Assembly: GCF_001039355.2 (NCBI RefSeq)
Contig: NW_019775402.1
Coordinates: 292,080-354,079, forward strand
From: Lingula anatina
Lineage: Eukaryota > Brachiopoda > Lingulata > Lingulida > Lingulidae
Direction: 5' to 3'
Length of the DNA: 62,000 nt
Part shown: in pieces, positions 24,673 through 33,532 of the stretch
How positions within the stretch are numbered: position 1 is the first letter of the stretch
How the letters are laid out: the number at the start of each line of letters is the position of its first letter
The notes under the pieces: model-generated
The model's input: only the letters and a program-made list of their open reading frames with translations
What the model was told of the DNA's origin: nothing
Databases searched by the model: none
Made by a program: the position numbers and the translations under genes

Positions 24673-24765
24673 TTATATTCATATTTTCAGGACAGTACTT
24701 CAGCCCCAGGGGCACCAGAAGAACACCATCACTATCAGTACACACAAACAGCTAGTGCTAAATAA
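884..24765 (+). CDS. RBMS: RBMS-family RNA-binding protein (RRM1 second half, RRM2, C-terminal tail), 5' partial
   Basis: Spliced CDS: 884-942, 1285-1376, 6594-6813, 7151-7248, 7924-7967, 8710-8869, 15712-15810, 24094-24177, 24691-24765; all junctions are AG/GT and all phases agree, giving 309 codons to a TAA stop. It encodes the second half of RRM1 (RNP1 KGYGFVDF), the family's inter-RRM linker (QMAK then [10 protein letters not shown]), a complete RRM2 (RNP2 LYIANL, RNP1 RGVGFARM) and a low-complexity tail rich in Q, P, Y, M and T ending in ASAK. This is the domain order and linker of vertebrate RBMS1/2/3 (MSSP) and Drosophila shep, single-strand nucleic-acid binders acting on AU-rich mRNA 3'UTRs. 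The N-terminus and first half of RRM1 are not in bases 1-883, so 5' exons lie upstream. The 8869/15712 intron is inflated by a duplicated assembly segment, but no exon is affected. The exact paralogue (1, 2 or 3) cannot be assigned; an invertebrate would be expected to have one pro-orthologue. Confidence 0.9.
1285..1376 (+). CDS. RBMS: RBMS exon: RRM1 end, RNP1 KGYGFVDF
   Basis: The acceptor is ctctttgcag and the donor is gtaggc. It completes RNP1 (YGFVDF), helix 2 and strand 4 of RRM1 and ends in phase 0 after QAQMAK, a family-typical junction just before RRM2. Confidence 0.9.
1377..6593 (+). other. RBMS intron, 5.2 kb, no gene seen
   Basis: Bounded by gtaggc and catttcag. It holds a 28-base A run at about 1969-1996, a C run at about 6281-6296 close to the acceptor, a 16-bp palindrome CATTAATGCATTAATG near 3774, and an X-box-like palindrome at 5072-5085 listed separately. 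The reading frames present are short and start in simple sequence; none resembles a known protein. Confidence 0.7.
5072..5085. promoter_or_regulatory. Candidate RFX X-box GTTGCCATGGCAAT (intronic)
   Basis: Thirteen of 14 bases fit the palindromic RFX consensus GTTGCCATGGCAAC. It is a single intronic site with no visible promoter next to it, so function is uncertain. Confidence 0.35.
6594..6813 (+). CDS. RBMS: RBMS exon: complete RRM2
   Basis: The acceptor is cctcatttcag and the donor is gttagt. It begins [15 protein letters not shown] (RNP2 inside) and runs through RGVGFARM (RNP1) to the final strand of RRM2, ending in phase 1. This is the most strongly conserved exon of the gene and the best anchor for the family call. 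Confidence 0.93.
7151..7248 (+). CDS. RBMS: RBMS exon: post-RRM2 linker (NADGGNKKK...)
   Basis: The acceptor is cccctcacaag and the donor is gtaata. The phase-1 split glycine codon joins it cleanly to the RRM2 exon. The peptide [15 protein letters not shown] corresponds to the LLCKFADGGQKK segment of vertebrate RBMS proteins, and the exon ends in phase 0 after a GGE. Confidence 0.85.
7313..7383. repeat. (CA)n microsatellite, interrupted
   Basis: CA-rich tract with T and G interruptions, 65 bp after the donor of the preceding RBMS exon. It directly abuts the inverted-repeat element that starts near 7384. Confidence 0.9.
7384..7643. mobile_element. MITE family M2 ('GATCGATCC' family), diverged copy A
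   Basis: The ~60-bp ends are imperfect inverted repeats: left 'taaggctacattcacaatg' pairs with right 'catggtgaaagcaccctta'. The inner parts include the family phrase 'gaatgcaatcagattaac' and its complement. There is no coding capacity. See the better-preserved copies at 51410 and 52086. Confidence 0.7.
7924..7967 (+). CDS. RBMS: RBMS exon: short linker exon ([13 protein letters not shown])
   Basis: A 44-nt exon with acceptor gtttccag and donor gtaaga, ending in phase 2. The peptide matches the MTLTYDPTTAAIQNG stretch of vertebrate RBMS. Confidence 0.85.
8395..8640. mobile_element. MITE family M2, diverged copy B
   Basis: The ends are imperfect inverted repeats (left 'aactatcattctac', right 'gtagactgatagttttatt'), with inner phrases 'ggattaacattt' and 'gtgttaaactgattgcgt' in inverted orientation. 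It is the same family as 7384, 51410, 52086 and 54311. Boundaries are approximate. Confidence 0.65.
8710..8869 (+). CDS. RBMS: RBMS exon: tail ([14 protein letters not shown]...)
   Basis: The acceptor is tcattacag and the donor is gtaagt. The exon is GC-rich compared with its surroundings. It encodes [20 protein letters not shown] through [16 protein letters not shown], aligning with the FYPSPYS... SWMQPQPYILQ part of vertebrate RBMS, and ends in phase 0. Confidence 0.88.
8978..9075. repeat. (TA)n-rich low-complexity tract
   Basis: Alternating TA runs interrupted by short unique pieces, about 110 bp after the RBMS exon donor. Confidence 0.8.
10084..10110. repeat. Poly-A run
   Basis: About 20 consecutive A inside the RBMS intron. 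No retroposon body with target duplication was recognised next to it. Confidence 0.8.
10693..10706. promoter_or_regulatory. Candidate RFX X-box GTTACCATAGAAAC (intronic)
   Basis: It fits the relaxed X-box pattern RYYNCC-AT-RGNAAC and sits just outside the D1 repeat. It is weak evidence alone. Confidence 0.25.
10722..10879 (-). repeat. Dispersed repeat D1, inverted copy
   Basis: About 155 bp that is the reverse complement of 24397-24552, with shared phrases 'caagtttacattgac', 'aaatggagga' and 'ggatctgcc'. Identity is roughly three quarters by eye. Both copies lie in RBMS introns. The family is not recognised. Confidence 0.7.
11758..13565 (+). repeat. 1.8-kb direct duplication, copy 1 (probable unmerged contig end)
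   Basis: 1808 bp repeated at 13567-15380. I see about four substitutions (around 12379-12433) and four length differences in homopolymers or short runs. Copy 1 stops exactly at the 'n' at 13566 and copy 2 starts exactly after it. The sequence is intronic, and the short reading frames in it are duplicated with it. Confidence 0.95.
13566..13566. other. Single ambiguous base 'n' (assembly junction)
   Basis: This is the only ambiguity code in the window. It lies precisely between the end of copy 1 and the start of copy 2 of the 1.8-kb duplication, as expected where two overlapping contigs were abutted. Confidence 0.95.
13567..15380 (+). repeat. 1.8-kb direct duplication, copy 2
   Basis: 1814 bp, 99% or more identical to 11758-13565. 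After 15380 the sequence becomes unique and leads into the next RBMS exon. Left of 11758 the sequence is also unique, so the true locus probably contains one copy. Confidence 0.95.
15629..15665. promoter_or_regulatory. Pair of candidate RFX X-boxes 47 bp upstream of an RBMS exon
   Basis: GTCACCGTGGAAAC (15629-15642) and ATCACCATGGCAAC (15652-15665) both fit the X-box pattern with a 2-base spacer and lie 9 bp apart. They sit in the intron just 5' of exon 15712-15810. No promoter or start exon was identified nearby, so an enhancer role is only a suggestion. Confidence 0.35.
15712..15810 (+). CDS. RBMS: RBMS exon: tail ([16 protein letters not shown]...)
   Basis: The acceptor is cctatttcaag and the donor is gtaggg; 33 codons, phase 0 at both ends. 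The peptide [15 protein letters not shown] parallels the MISPLAQQMSHLSLG segment of vertebrate RBMS. Reading through the donor adds only eight residues (VGEEHGQL) before a TAA, so an alternative terminal exon is possible. Confidence 0.88.
15811..24093 (+). other. RBMS intron, 8.3 kb, no second gene seen
   Basis: Strongly AT-rich, with a 17-base G run at 17341-17357, many short A/T-rich frames and a ~100-bp GACCTT-rich tandem repeat near 23475. TGTANATA (Pumilio-type) octamers occur at 16906, 16934, 18123, 20255, 20640 and 22551. AATAAA-like signals occur near 19924 and 20415. These would fit an alternative long 3'UTR but also a plain intron. Confidence 0.5.
23475..23652. repeat. GACCTT-rich tandem repeat, period ~98 bp, two copies
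   Basis: Two units share the order 'ttgacc(t/c)tgac', 'cacaggc', 'tgaccttg', 'tacaggttg/ataggttg', 'cctttgaaaacc'. The base phrase (TGACC half-sites) is related to that of the repeat at 1-415, but the unit differs. Confidence 0.7.
24094..24177 (+). CDS. RBMS: RBMS exon: tail ([15 protein letters not shown]...)
   Basis: The acceptor is ttatttcag and the donor is gtgagt; 28 codons, phase 0 at both ends. The composition (Y, Q, P, T, A) and the segment [13 protein letters not shown] correspond to the GAYLPQYAHMQTT region of vertebrate RBMS. Confidence 0.88.
24198..24370. mobile_element. Foldback MITE with ~50-bp inverted repeats and TTA target duplication
   Basis: Left end 'cattcagaacagtggacta' pairs with right end 'tagtccactgttctgaatg', and the pairing continues inward through 'gtcaaatatggc' / 'gccatatttgac'. 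TTA flanks it on both sides (24195-24197 and 24371-24373), the target duplication typical of PIF/Harbinger elements. It is non-coding and lies 20 bp after an RBMS exon donor. Confidence 0.85.
24397..24552 (+). repeat. Dispersed repeat D1, forward copy
   Basis: Inverted relative to 10722-10879. It starts 27 bp after the foldback MITE. Translating either copy gives short similar peptides (a QVYID-HL segment), but with frame breaks, so an old coding origin is possible and unproven. Confidence 0.7.
24638..24676. repeat. (TTTA)n tract 5' of the last RBMS exon
   Basis: Nine or so TTTA units end about 12 bp before the acceptor atattttcag, so they lie in or next to the branch-point/polypyrimidine region. 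Confidence 0.9.
24691..24765 (+). CDS. RBMS: RBMS last coding exon ([16 protein letters not shown]... stop)
   Basis: The acceptor is atattttcag; 24 codons then TAA at 24763-24765. The peptide ends TQTASAK. The C-terminal placement and composition match the short, variable RBMS C-terminus. Confidence 0.88.
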   Translation, partial: DSTSAPGAPEEHHHYQYTQTASAK

Positions 24766-25860
24766 GACACCCCTTGCCCCCTCGGCAAGTCAAGAAGGGT
24801 TTTTTTTTAATTCTGAAAAGGAAGGATTTCGACATTTTCTTGGGAACAGACACGCTGTTGTAAACTTAAATAGAGGTGCATTGCCAATCACTAATATTTC
24901 AAGAGGCCAGAAAATTTAGCCTGTTTAAGATGGGAAGTGTCATCGTATTCAAGATGGATGTTTCTTGGGGTTTTGTGCACTTTTGTAGAAAGGAAGAGCT
25001 TTAGGACTTTCCCAGTTTCTTCTTGTTCCTCTATATCAGTATTGGTTATCCAACCACAAGATGATTACAATAACTGGAAAATATTTGGGCTGTAATGTAT
25101 GAATTTGTTATGATCATGGAACAAAGGTTCATGGATTTTTTCATGACTATGGAAGAATGTGTTTTGATTTTGAAATGAGATAGAAGAGTTTCTATCATGG
25201 AAATTACAGATTTGCTGAGCTTGGAATGGTGCTTAAAAGAAAACCCTGAATTTCAAAATGAGCTGTGCATTAATATTGCTGCTGGCTGAAAAAACTGTTC
25301 AGTAATTGTGGTAGATGAGACAAGCGATTGTGACGACCATGGAATACTTTATCAAACAAAACACGAACCAGATTACTTGCTGATTTGGTATTATTTAAAT
25401 ATTTCGTTTTTTTAACAGCAATTGCCAAGAAGACTGGTCCAAATAAACAAAATGACGTTTTTACTTGAAATTGCTGTTAAACCATTTCCTTGCATGAAGA
25501 AAAGGCAGAAATTGTGGAGGGAAAAGGAAAGATATTGAAAGTGATACCTACCTTCAAACAATGACAGAAGTATTTGGTATGTCCTGAACTATGCCTTTTG
25601 CAGATGACTTCCTTTCAATTTGTATAGAATGTTCTATACCTTGTACAAAATACCTATGCTGTGTACAGAACTTTTGTGAGTTGTGTTAGTATTGCATGCT
25701 GTTAATTTTTAACATTGATTAATTACTTTCTTTTAAAATTATTATAAAGGTAAAAAAAAATGTTGTAAAGATGTCAGCTGGGCAACAACATTTAGAGAAA
25801 ACTAGAATCTTAACAAAAATCCTTTGGGGGAAGACTGATGTCCCATTTTGTTGTTACTGT

Positions 25861-25903
<43 letters not shown>

Positions 25904-28170
25904 TTTTATTTAACCCTAGTTGCTGTCATAGAACCTTTTCCATTCATGTTGTCCAGTTACTAGATGTGTTAGTGATTTTAGCGATAGATGTGCTCAAAAT
26001 GTAAATAGAATAAGTTGTGTACAAAGATGTAAACTGACAAGAAAAGGCTACATTGTTGACCACCAGTCTGAACCCTGGATTAACTCTCCATCATGAGTTA
26101 TACACAAGCAATTTACCAGTAGCAACCCTCATGACAGATAGCCCTAAAGAAGGTTGCTGTGTTGAAAACTGGGCGTGCCTCGGTTTAGTGACAACCATGA
26201 TAGGGTTTAGTAAGTAGCAGTTAGCTATGTAGGTTGGCATGAAATTGTTAGTAGATAGGACTTATGTATATTGGTTTCCACGCATGGAGAATATAGTTGC
26301 CAAGTGCCCTAGATTTATTGAGACGACCTAACGATTGGATCTATTGTCCAGCTTCCCATAATGACATCTGAGAACGTTGGCAGTATTTTACAGAGAAGAT
26401 GCCTAACAAGACACTTGACTCTGTCCCACTCATGGTTTTGCATCTCCAGGATTTTTTTAAAGACTTGTCCTGAATGATGAAAGCCGCATGGCAACTATAC
26501 CTTAGTCCCTTTATGAAGTGTTCATTCATTGTAAATATGTTAGGATTGACTTAAGTTTTTTCTCTGTTGAGAAGTATTGTTGCAGGGAAATGTTCAAGCT
26601 GTAAATGGCATGTCACAGATCCTGCTGCCATCTTGTGACTGCGCACAGACTACTTTGATCAAGGCCATTTTGCTTTTGTCGAAACTATTTGACAATTATT
26701 TCATTTGGCCTGATAGTAAAACATCTTAAGTTTGAGGAAAACACCAGGTACATTTACTTTTTAAGCTTAATGTAGTCACACTCTGTGGATTCAGAATGTT
26801 TTGTGATAATGTGATTGGGTTTTTGTGTATTTGTGCTTTATGACAGTATTGAGGGTTATTTTTTTCTTTGAAATTTACATGGCCTCAGATGTAAAAACAA
26901 GAATGTGGATATAACCAATCAAAATTGAGGCAGCCATTTGCTGCAGGAAAACAGTGCAATATGACAACTTCTATCTTATCAGTCAATCTATTTTGTCTGC
27001 TTAGTGAAGAATTTATGTATTGGAATGTAAATCTTTTTACATTGATTCATATACTACTTATACTATACAGTCATCTTTTGACCATATTTTGTCTGTCGGG
27101 TTTTAACAAATTTTTGAAAAACATTAATATATCTAGTTATAATAACCTGTTAAATATGATCATCTGTTAATGCAGTGTTGACCACTGAAAGTGAGAATGA
27201 TTGGTTGCCATGCCATCCTGTATCCGTGGTTACATGGTTGAATATTTTTGTTGCTATGGTTATTTTTCCTTTTACGGCAACATGTCAACAGAAGTCATTT
27301 TTCACATATCTGTTATTGTTTTTTATATCTTTCTTTGCACTTCTAAAACAGTTGAGAAACAGTGTAAAGGGGTGAGTTCTTGCAGGGATAAGTTGAAAGG
27401 TTACTTTCTTGAACGGGGGCAATCCTGTATGGAGTTGCCAGCACCTTGATCGGAACAAGTGCAAAACTTTTCATGTAAGTTCCCTCTCGAAAAGTGCCAT
27501 TTTGTACATACTTAAATTACTCCATTCTTTTATTACTGGCACGCTGAAGAAGAGCCCAAAAAGCCATAGCAAGACTAGGTAAGAGAAAACATTGGTTCTG
27601 CTCTGTTTTCAATGCCTTGGCACCTTTAACTGATTCTGCAGTACATGCTGTAACGCAGGAGACCAATGTCACCAACGTCGCATTACAACAGGGCGAACTG
27701 CAAGGTGCCCGGTTCGCCCAACGAGTCAGAGACGTACGTGTACTTCCATAACTCAGCGTGTAAACATGACTCTGCGTGTATCTCCGTAACTATTGTGAAC
27801 TGGGCATTATATTACTGCGCCTATGGCTTCGCGTTTGACCCGTCTGGACGGCTTACGTAATGGCCAAGAGATCCGAATGATTTCTTTAAAATGACACTTT
27901 AGAATTAAAAAAAAAATAGTCGGTAGCCAACATCTTTTGTTATAAAGGCGTCGTTTCACGGTTGTTTTTCTCATTTATTTGCCAATTTTTACTCGTTAGT
28001 GAGCACCCGGTTTTGATGCGTCGCGACGTGACATTGGTCTTTGAGGAGAACGCATTTGCTGTATATCGGAATAAGATGTCTATATGTATAGTTGCAATAA
28101 TGAATACCGTTGAGGAGTGATGAAGTTGCTAATGTTTTGTTTGGGAATTGATTAAAAACGAATAAAAATT
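24766..28170 (+). other. Probable RBMS 3'UTR and downstream region (end not defined)
   Basis: No further coding exon was seen. AATAAA occurs at 25442-25447 and 28161-28166, but neither can be chosen without transcript data. The stretch holds an overlapping AUUUA tract (25861-25910) and TGTANATA octamers at 26000, 26530 and 27503. Confidence 0.45.
25861..25912 (+). repeat. (TTTA)12 tract, potential AU-rich element in the 3'UTR
   Basis: An uninterrupted run of about twelve TTTA units reads on the sense strand as overlapping AUUUA pentamers. It could be a plain microsatellite; in a 3'UTR this sequence is the classic mRNA-decay element. Confidence 0.7.
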
Positions 28171-29824
28171 GTTGAATCGCCATTTTAGAGTTGTGTTTTG
28201 ACTTCGGATGTGACTGAAAGACAATTTTACACGTTTGATTTATCATAAATAATGTTATTATTTTGATAACGAGAAGATACATTTTATTAACAGAGGAGTA
28301 ATTCAAAGGGACTGCTGCAGACCACAAGATGGTCAAAACTTAGTTTTCCTGCATTAGCTGTGTACAGCGTCCTGATAATTTATTTTTCTATGATGAGTAT
28401 AGAACTCCGACAAACAAATTACTGTAAGAAAGCAAGAAAGAAATACGATTGGTCACGGCGTCTCGCTTCTTTTATCGAAAAATCAAATAGTGGGGAGAAG
28501 ACATGGCCCTTGCTAAAAGGCATATAGGCGAATTATTGGAGCAAAATGCACTGAAATGCTCTTTGTGTGAACCTGTGATGATTTCCCTTACCGCCCAATG
28601 TCACCGTGACATACGAAAACTTACGATTATTATTCTAACATCTGTGTCCTGTGGCCATTTCTAGATTCAATTTCTGATTTGTGGGACAAACATAGTAACC
28701 AGTCTCTTGGTACGTTAAAGTGACATGCTGAGCTCACTGGAGTGACCGTAGACTGAATGAGGTAATAAATGTGCCTCAGCTTAGGCCACTTTTGACAAAA
28801 AGAACTTAAGTTCGAAAAGTGGCTTACACTTTTAGTCTAAAATTTAAGTCTCATTTAATCCAAGAGAAATCAGCAAATCTCCAATTCGGTAGGAAATTGA
28901 GTCTCTGTTACAACAAGCAAGAAGGGGCTAATGTTTCGGATCTAAACTTACTTCATTTAAATGGGCTATTTTACGGTGATTATCAAACTATATTTCTATA
29001 TCTATTAATGAAGTAAACCAGGTTTTGGTCCGTAAGTATAAACAACACTGGGCTAAAGATATTTATTTAAACCACCCAGTCGACTCAGCAACGCATGTAA
29101 TTTAAATATGCATTGACATCTGGGAAACTTTGCATGTCAAGTGACTTCATATACAGTGAAGGTAAAATCGTAGAATCGTAGGCCCGTTGCCGTGAAAAGT
29201 TGGAAGCACGTTGTTATTGAAAAGACGAGGAATACAACACCATGGCTAGCCAAAATTAAAGCGACCGTGTGTTTGCGTAAAGAAACAAAAGAGAAAAAAA
29301 ATAGAAACAGTAGTTTAAAAAAAGACAAAAAAAGAAGGGAGGGGCGGAGGAAGAATGAAGGGAGAGTCAAGACGTTGACTTCCTACCCGCAGTATTAAGG
29401 TGATCGTTAACTTCTGATCCAAGACGCGTCTAACTTAAGTGTTTGACGTATCCTAGTTTTGGGACAGCGTTTTTTGTTTGTTTGTTTGTTTGTCTTTTAA
29501 ACCCAGTTGCCTTGTCCTGTTTTCGTCTTGACAGCAAGATCCAAGTCCGTCACGCGTCCTCAGTTCCTTCCTGCTTTGTCATTGTTGACATAACCCGCAT
29601 TATTATGGCATCGAAACTATTTTTACCTATGTCCAGCAAGAAAATTACTTAACTTAAAATGAGCCCCTTTATGGCCCCCTTTCATGCTCCCCAGACCGTT
29701 TCCTAGGGCTAGGTATATCATCGTTATGGTTGAATCCCAAGGACGTTTGGTTTGAAGCCGTTTGAAGCTGTGCTATGTGCGATACTACCAACTTGTAGCC
29801 TTCTACAGTTGTACCTATATCCAG

Positions 29825-29962
29825 GATACCCTGTACCAGGGCCAAGAGGAGATTCTTCACAGACATTTCTTTGGCTTATTCTGTGAACATTTCTGTGCCA
29901 TGAGTTTTTTTCTTTTATACATTACATGGCGTCATTACTTTCCTGGTCTCTGGTAGAGAGTA
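29825..29962. mobile_element. MITE family M1 (CCCTCTACCAGGGC ends), copy 1
   Basis: Left end TACCCTGTACCAGGGCC, right end CTCTGGTAGAGAGTA. Length ~138 bp, non-coding. Confidence 0.75.
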
Positions 29963-30366
29963 AAGATCCGGTTTTGGAAATGAACTTGGTTTCAGGAAAG
30001 AAATTAGACTGTTGGTCTTTAGGGATTGAAAGCAAATAGGTTTAGTCAGGTTAAGGATAAATATGTAGTAAACCACACAGTGAAAGTAACTTGTAGTCTG
30101 AAACATTTGCCACATTTTCTCCTTTAAAATTAAGACACAGGTGTGGCATTTGATCTCAGCACACTACTTATCAAACTCCCACTGAAACTGGTCCTGATCC
30201 AGTGATTAATCTTTCACCTGAAACGTGTTTTGTTTTTCTCAGAATTGCAGTTTTCAGTTTGACCTTATAAAGTATTTTGAAGCGGGGAAACAAAGAATAT
30301 CTCCACACTGTTTTTTTTTCGTATGATTTACCGTACTTAATCTCCATCACTTTATACATTTCAAGG

Positions 30367-30509
30367 GGGTATCCTCTACCAGGGCCGCAGTTATTATTGT
30401 GGACATTTTTGGCTGAAGCGACAGCAGACCAAAATGACTGTCTATTTATCTTGAGACATATTTGTGAATATCTGTGGAAAATCAATCTGTCGCCCTGGTA
30501 GAGGGTATC
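30367..30509. mobile_element. MITE family M1, copy 2
   Basis: Left end TATCCTCTACCAGGGCC, right end GCCCTGGTAGAGGGTATC. Inner 'atttatcttgagacatat' and 'tgtgaatatctg' are shared, in opposite orientation, with the cores of copies 3 and 4. Confidence 0.85.
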
Positions 30510-30572
30510 AAAGGGGTGGGGGAGGAACAATGATTGGAAAATATAAAGCAACAGACTGAAAATTCCACTATA

Positions 30573-30711
30573 ATATGTTCCCTTTACCAGAGCCACTGAT
30601 CGTTTTTTCACTAGATAATCACAGATATGTCTTTAGATAAATAGACGGTCATTTTGCTATCTCGCGATAGAGAAGAGTACACGTGTTTTCCTCGGGCCTG
30701 GTAGAGGGTAC
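30573..30711. mobile_element. MITE family M1, copy 3
   Basis: Left end TTCCCTTTACCAGAGCC, right end GGCCTGGTAGAGGGTA. The core 'ttcactagataatcacag' matches copies 4 to 6. It lies only 64 bp from copy 2. Confidence 0.8.
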
Positions 30712-32596
30712 ATGTATATGATATGTGGGGTACGTAATGGTGGAAAAAAGTTTGGTTTTGATTCGTTTTGTCTCCACCCACTTACCTCCCTATGCCAAGC
30801 CAAATGCTGGCCAAGAACTTTCTCCTATTGTGAACTGATTTAACACCTGTACAATTTTAGCATAACGCCAGCGTTAACACAATTAATTTATCTGTAGTCT
30901 CTTTACACCCTCCTCTTGCCCATTGCCATTGTTCTTGAACGCAAAACACATTAAAAGAATCAAAGACACGGTTGCGGGAGTTGACATACGGTAGGTCTTC
31001 CAAGTCTTTAAAAGAGGTCACAAAAGCGTGGTTTTACTATAGACACCTAGCAGCATAGAAGACATCAGGTTTTCCAATGGGAAAGTAAACAAGTTGTGGT
31101 CCTTCTTTTGGCCTTGACCAGTACACGATGTATGGAAGGTTAAACTTATGGATCAATTTCACAAACTTCTATACGCGTTACTAATCTCAAAACTGCGTGC
31201 GTGCTGCCTCCATATCATTGTTATTATGACGATGGATGACATTTCTGTAATAATATAATCGTTTATTTTTGTAAATGTGGCGATTGAGTAAGACGACAAC
31301 TCAAGTGATGTGAAAGCAACCTGTTATTAGTGCGACAGAGCGTGGAATTTCCGTTCAATTTAATCTTCCTATTTTCTGTTTATGTTTTTGTTGATATTAT
31401 GTGCTTTTATTGCTGAGAGTGAATTAACTTACTAAAAAATGCACAATTTTTTATGTCTTGAAAACGCAAGAAATTCAAACAAAGGATATCTTGGATTAAG
31501 GCAAGATATGGAAAATGCGTTTTTGTAAAGTATCTTAAAATGCTGTTTTTGATTTTAGAACTCGATAGTATGAGGGTAAGTAATCACTGGAAAATTGCCG
31601 AGGACGCCAGGTAAATTCATTAAATGTAATTTTTCACGCCGTGTCCCTGTATATGCCACTTTAAGTATAGAATCTCTATCCCGTTAGGAAAACCTAGCCC
31701 GATTTGCTCAAGTAAGCTTATACCTGCAAATGTAGTAATGCCACAGTGCTTAAAATTGGCGTGTAATTGACGGCTATGCATTTCACTTCCTAGGACGATG
31801 AACATGACTTTTTGCTACGCCCCTTTTTGTGTCTCCTCAGTTTTTGAATATCTTCATCTGACAAAAATGGTTTTCGAATTTACACATTTCATGTACAGTG
31901 TTCGCATGGTGAATTCAACTTCAAGATGTAAGTCAGTTATCATCGCGCCAAGAAAAATCCTATCATTCCTTATAAAAAAATCATATAATAATAAATTAAC
32001 TATAACATTGTCAAAAACATCAATGTGTCCCGATTACGCTCTCGAGACAAACCTACGTTTTCTTATTCAGGGTAATTCACTTTAAATTCAGATTGACATT
32101 TTTCTATGTAGATGTTCCCGGTTGTTGTAAGTTCGTCGTTATGGCTCTAAGGGTCTAAGTCATAAGCAACTGATGGAGTGGATCCAGGATTATTTGAAAG
32201 GGGGTTCCAGTTTTTTTAAAGAAAGACGGGTTTCGGATGGGAAGCCGACCCTTGCCCCCTTGGTGTGGGGTTCGGTGTTTTGCAGGGCAAACAGTCCGAT
32301 TTGGTGCAGTTTAGAACTTTGATTCAGCTCTTCAAATTTCGAATATCAAGAGGGGAATATTGGTGTGATTTTTTTCCCAGTAACCCCCCTGACCCCCCCC
32401 CCCCCCCTGCAATCCATACTGGGATGATACGAAGAGGGCAATAATCATCGCCTCAACCTTGGGGAGAGGGAGTCGGGGCGTGACATGTCCACCGAGTGGA
32501 TCTACCTTCCGCACCAATGCGCACCAATGTGACATACAACACCCCAGTGACAGGACAGGAAGAATCAAAGGGTAGTTTGTCAACGGCAAAGAATAC

Positions 32597-32609
32597 CACC
32601 TGTCATCTG
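32597..32609. promoter_or_regulatory. Twin E-boxes CACCTG and CATCTG upstream of the EF-hand gene
   Basis: Two CANNTG motifs (32597-32602 and 32604-32609) lie about 60-70 bp upstream of the TATA box. Myogenic bHLH factors use such sites, but the motif is short and common. Confidence 0.25.
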
Positions 32610-32668
32610 TAATGGATGTAATCAAGCAAGGTGCCCGGTCTGGCCAGTTCGGTGTCCCAGGGTATCAG

Positions 32669-32675
32669 TATAAAA
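32669..32675 (+). promoter_or_regulatory. TATA box (TATAAAA) of the EF-hand gene
   Basis: TATAAAA lies 120 bp before the start codon, placing transcription start near 32700 and giving a 5'UTR of about 90 nt. It is embedded in a locally GC-richer stretch, consistent with a core promoter. Confidence 0.65.
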
Positions 32676-32788
32676 TAGACCGCGCCTTTCACACCCAGTG
32701 ACTTAGGTGCACATACGCTGACCGTACGCTTCGTCTTAGCGTTCCGCTGCAATAAGTCATTTCAACGTGTTTGTGATCAACGAGAATC

Positions 32789-33489
32789 ATGGTAAGTTAA
32801 AGTGGATGTTTGATTCAAATAAAAGTACTGGACTTGAATAGCATATTTTGTTATATCGTTGCCTAGTGTCAAATATGTTTTAAAACGACAAATCTTGACC
32901 TTAAGTCTTCTATACAGCGCATCGAGAACATCAAAATTTTGCTATCCGCATTGTTCTTAAAGGCAACGTCTCGAACAATGTATAGTACAGTATGATGCAC
33001 GTCGTCAGTCGTTCTTTTATCTAATTTTGCATACAAAGAGTTGTCATGTGACCGTGACGATATACGCTATATTCGGTTATAGCGTTTTTTTTTTCGAAGT
33101 GCCAGTACTTGTTTTTCGATTTGTATTTCAAATAATACACTGCCACCTTTTTCGCGAGGGTCGACCGTGAACACTTCGAGCGTTAAGCCCCCTTTACACT
33201 GGACGGTGTCCTTTCTGCGTCCGTTATTCGGCCCCGTTTGAGAGTAAAAAACAATAATACTTTTAGTGCTGACAACTAGTCGATCAATGAGCATTCATTT
33301 TGCAACCAAAGCGATGCTCGTGCCTCCTTTTTACGACCACAGCGATACCAGTTTCAAGGACGCAGAAAGGATGCCGTCTTGTGCAAAGGGGTTTTTAGTG
33401 AGGGGTACTATGGCATATAGCGTTTACGTCACAGTGCATTATCTTAGACGTAAACTGCGATTAAATACCAAATTTAACACTGTAACATT

Positions 33490-33532
<43 letters not shown>

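Larger units (their letters stand above)
28171..32640. other. Intergenic region between RBMS and the EF-hand gene
   Basis: Apart from three MITE copies (29825, 30367, 30573) and a C run near 32393-32407, I see no gene. Open frames are short and lack recognisable domains or splice-consistent neighbours. Confidence 0.6.

Noticed and set aside
27666-27860. GC-richer 64-codon frame downstream of RBMS
   Set aside because: No domain, no splice partner, short. It may be a small CpG-rich patch but is unsupported as a gene.
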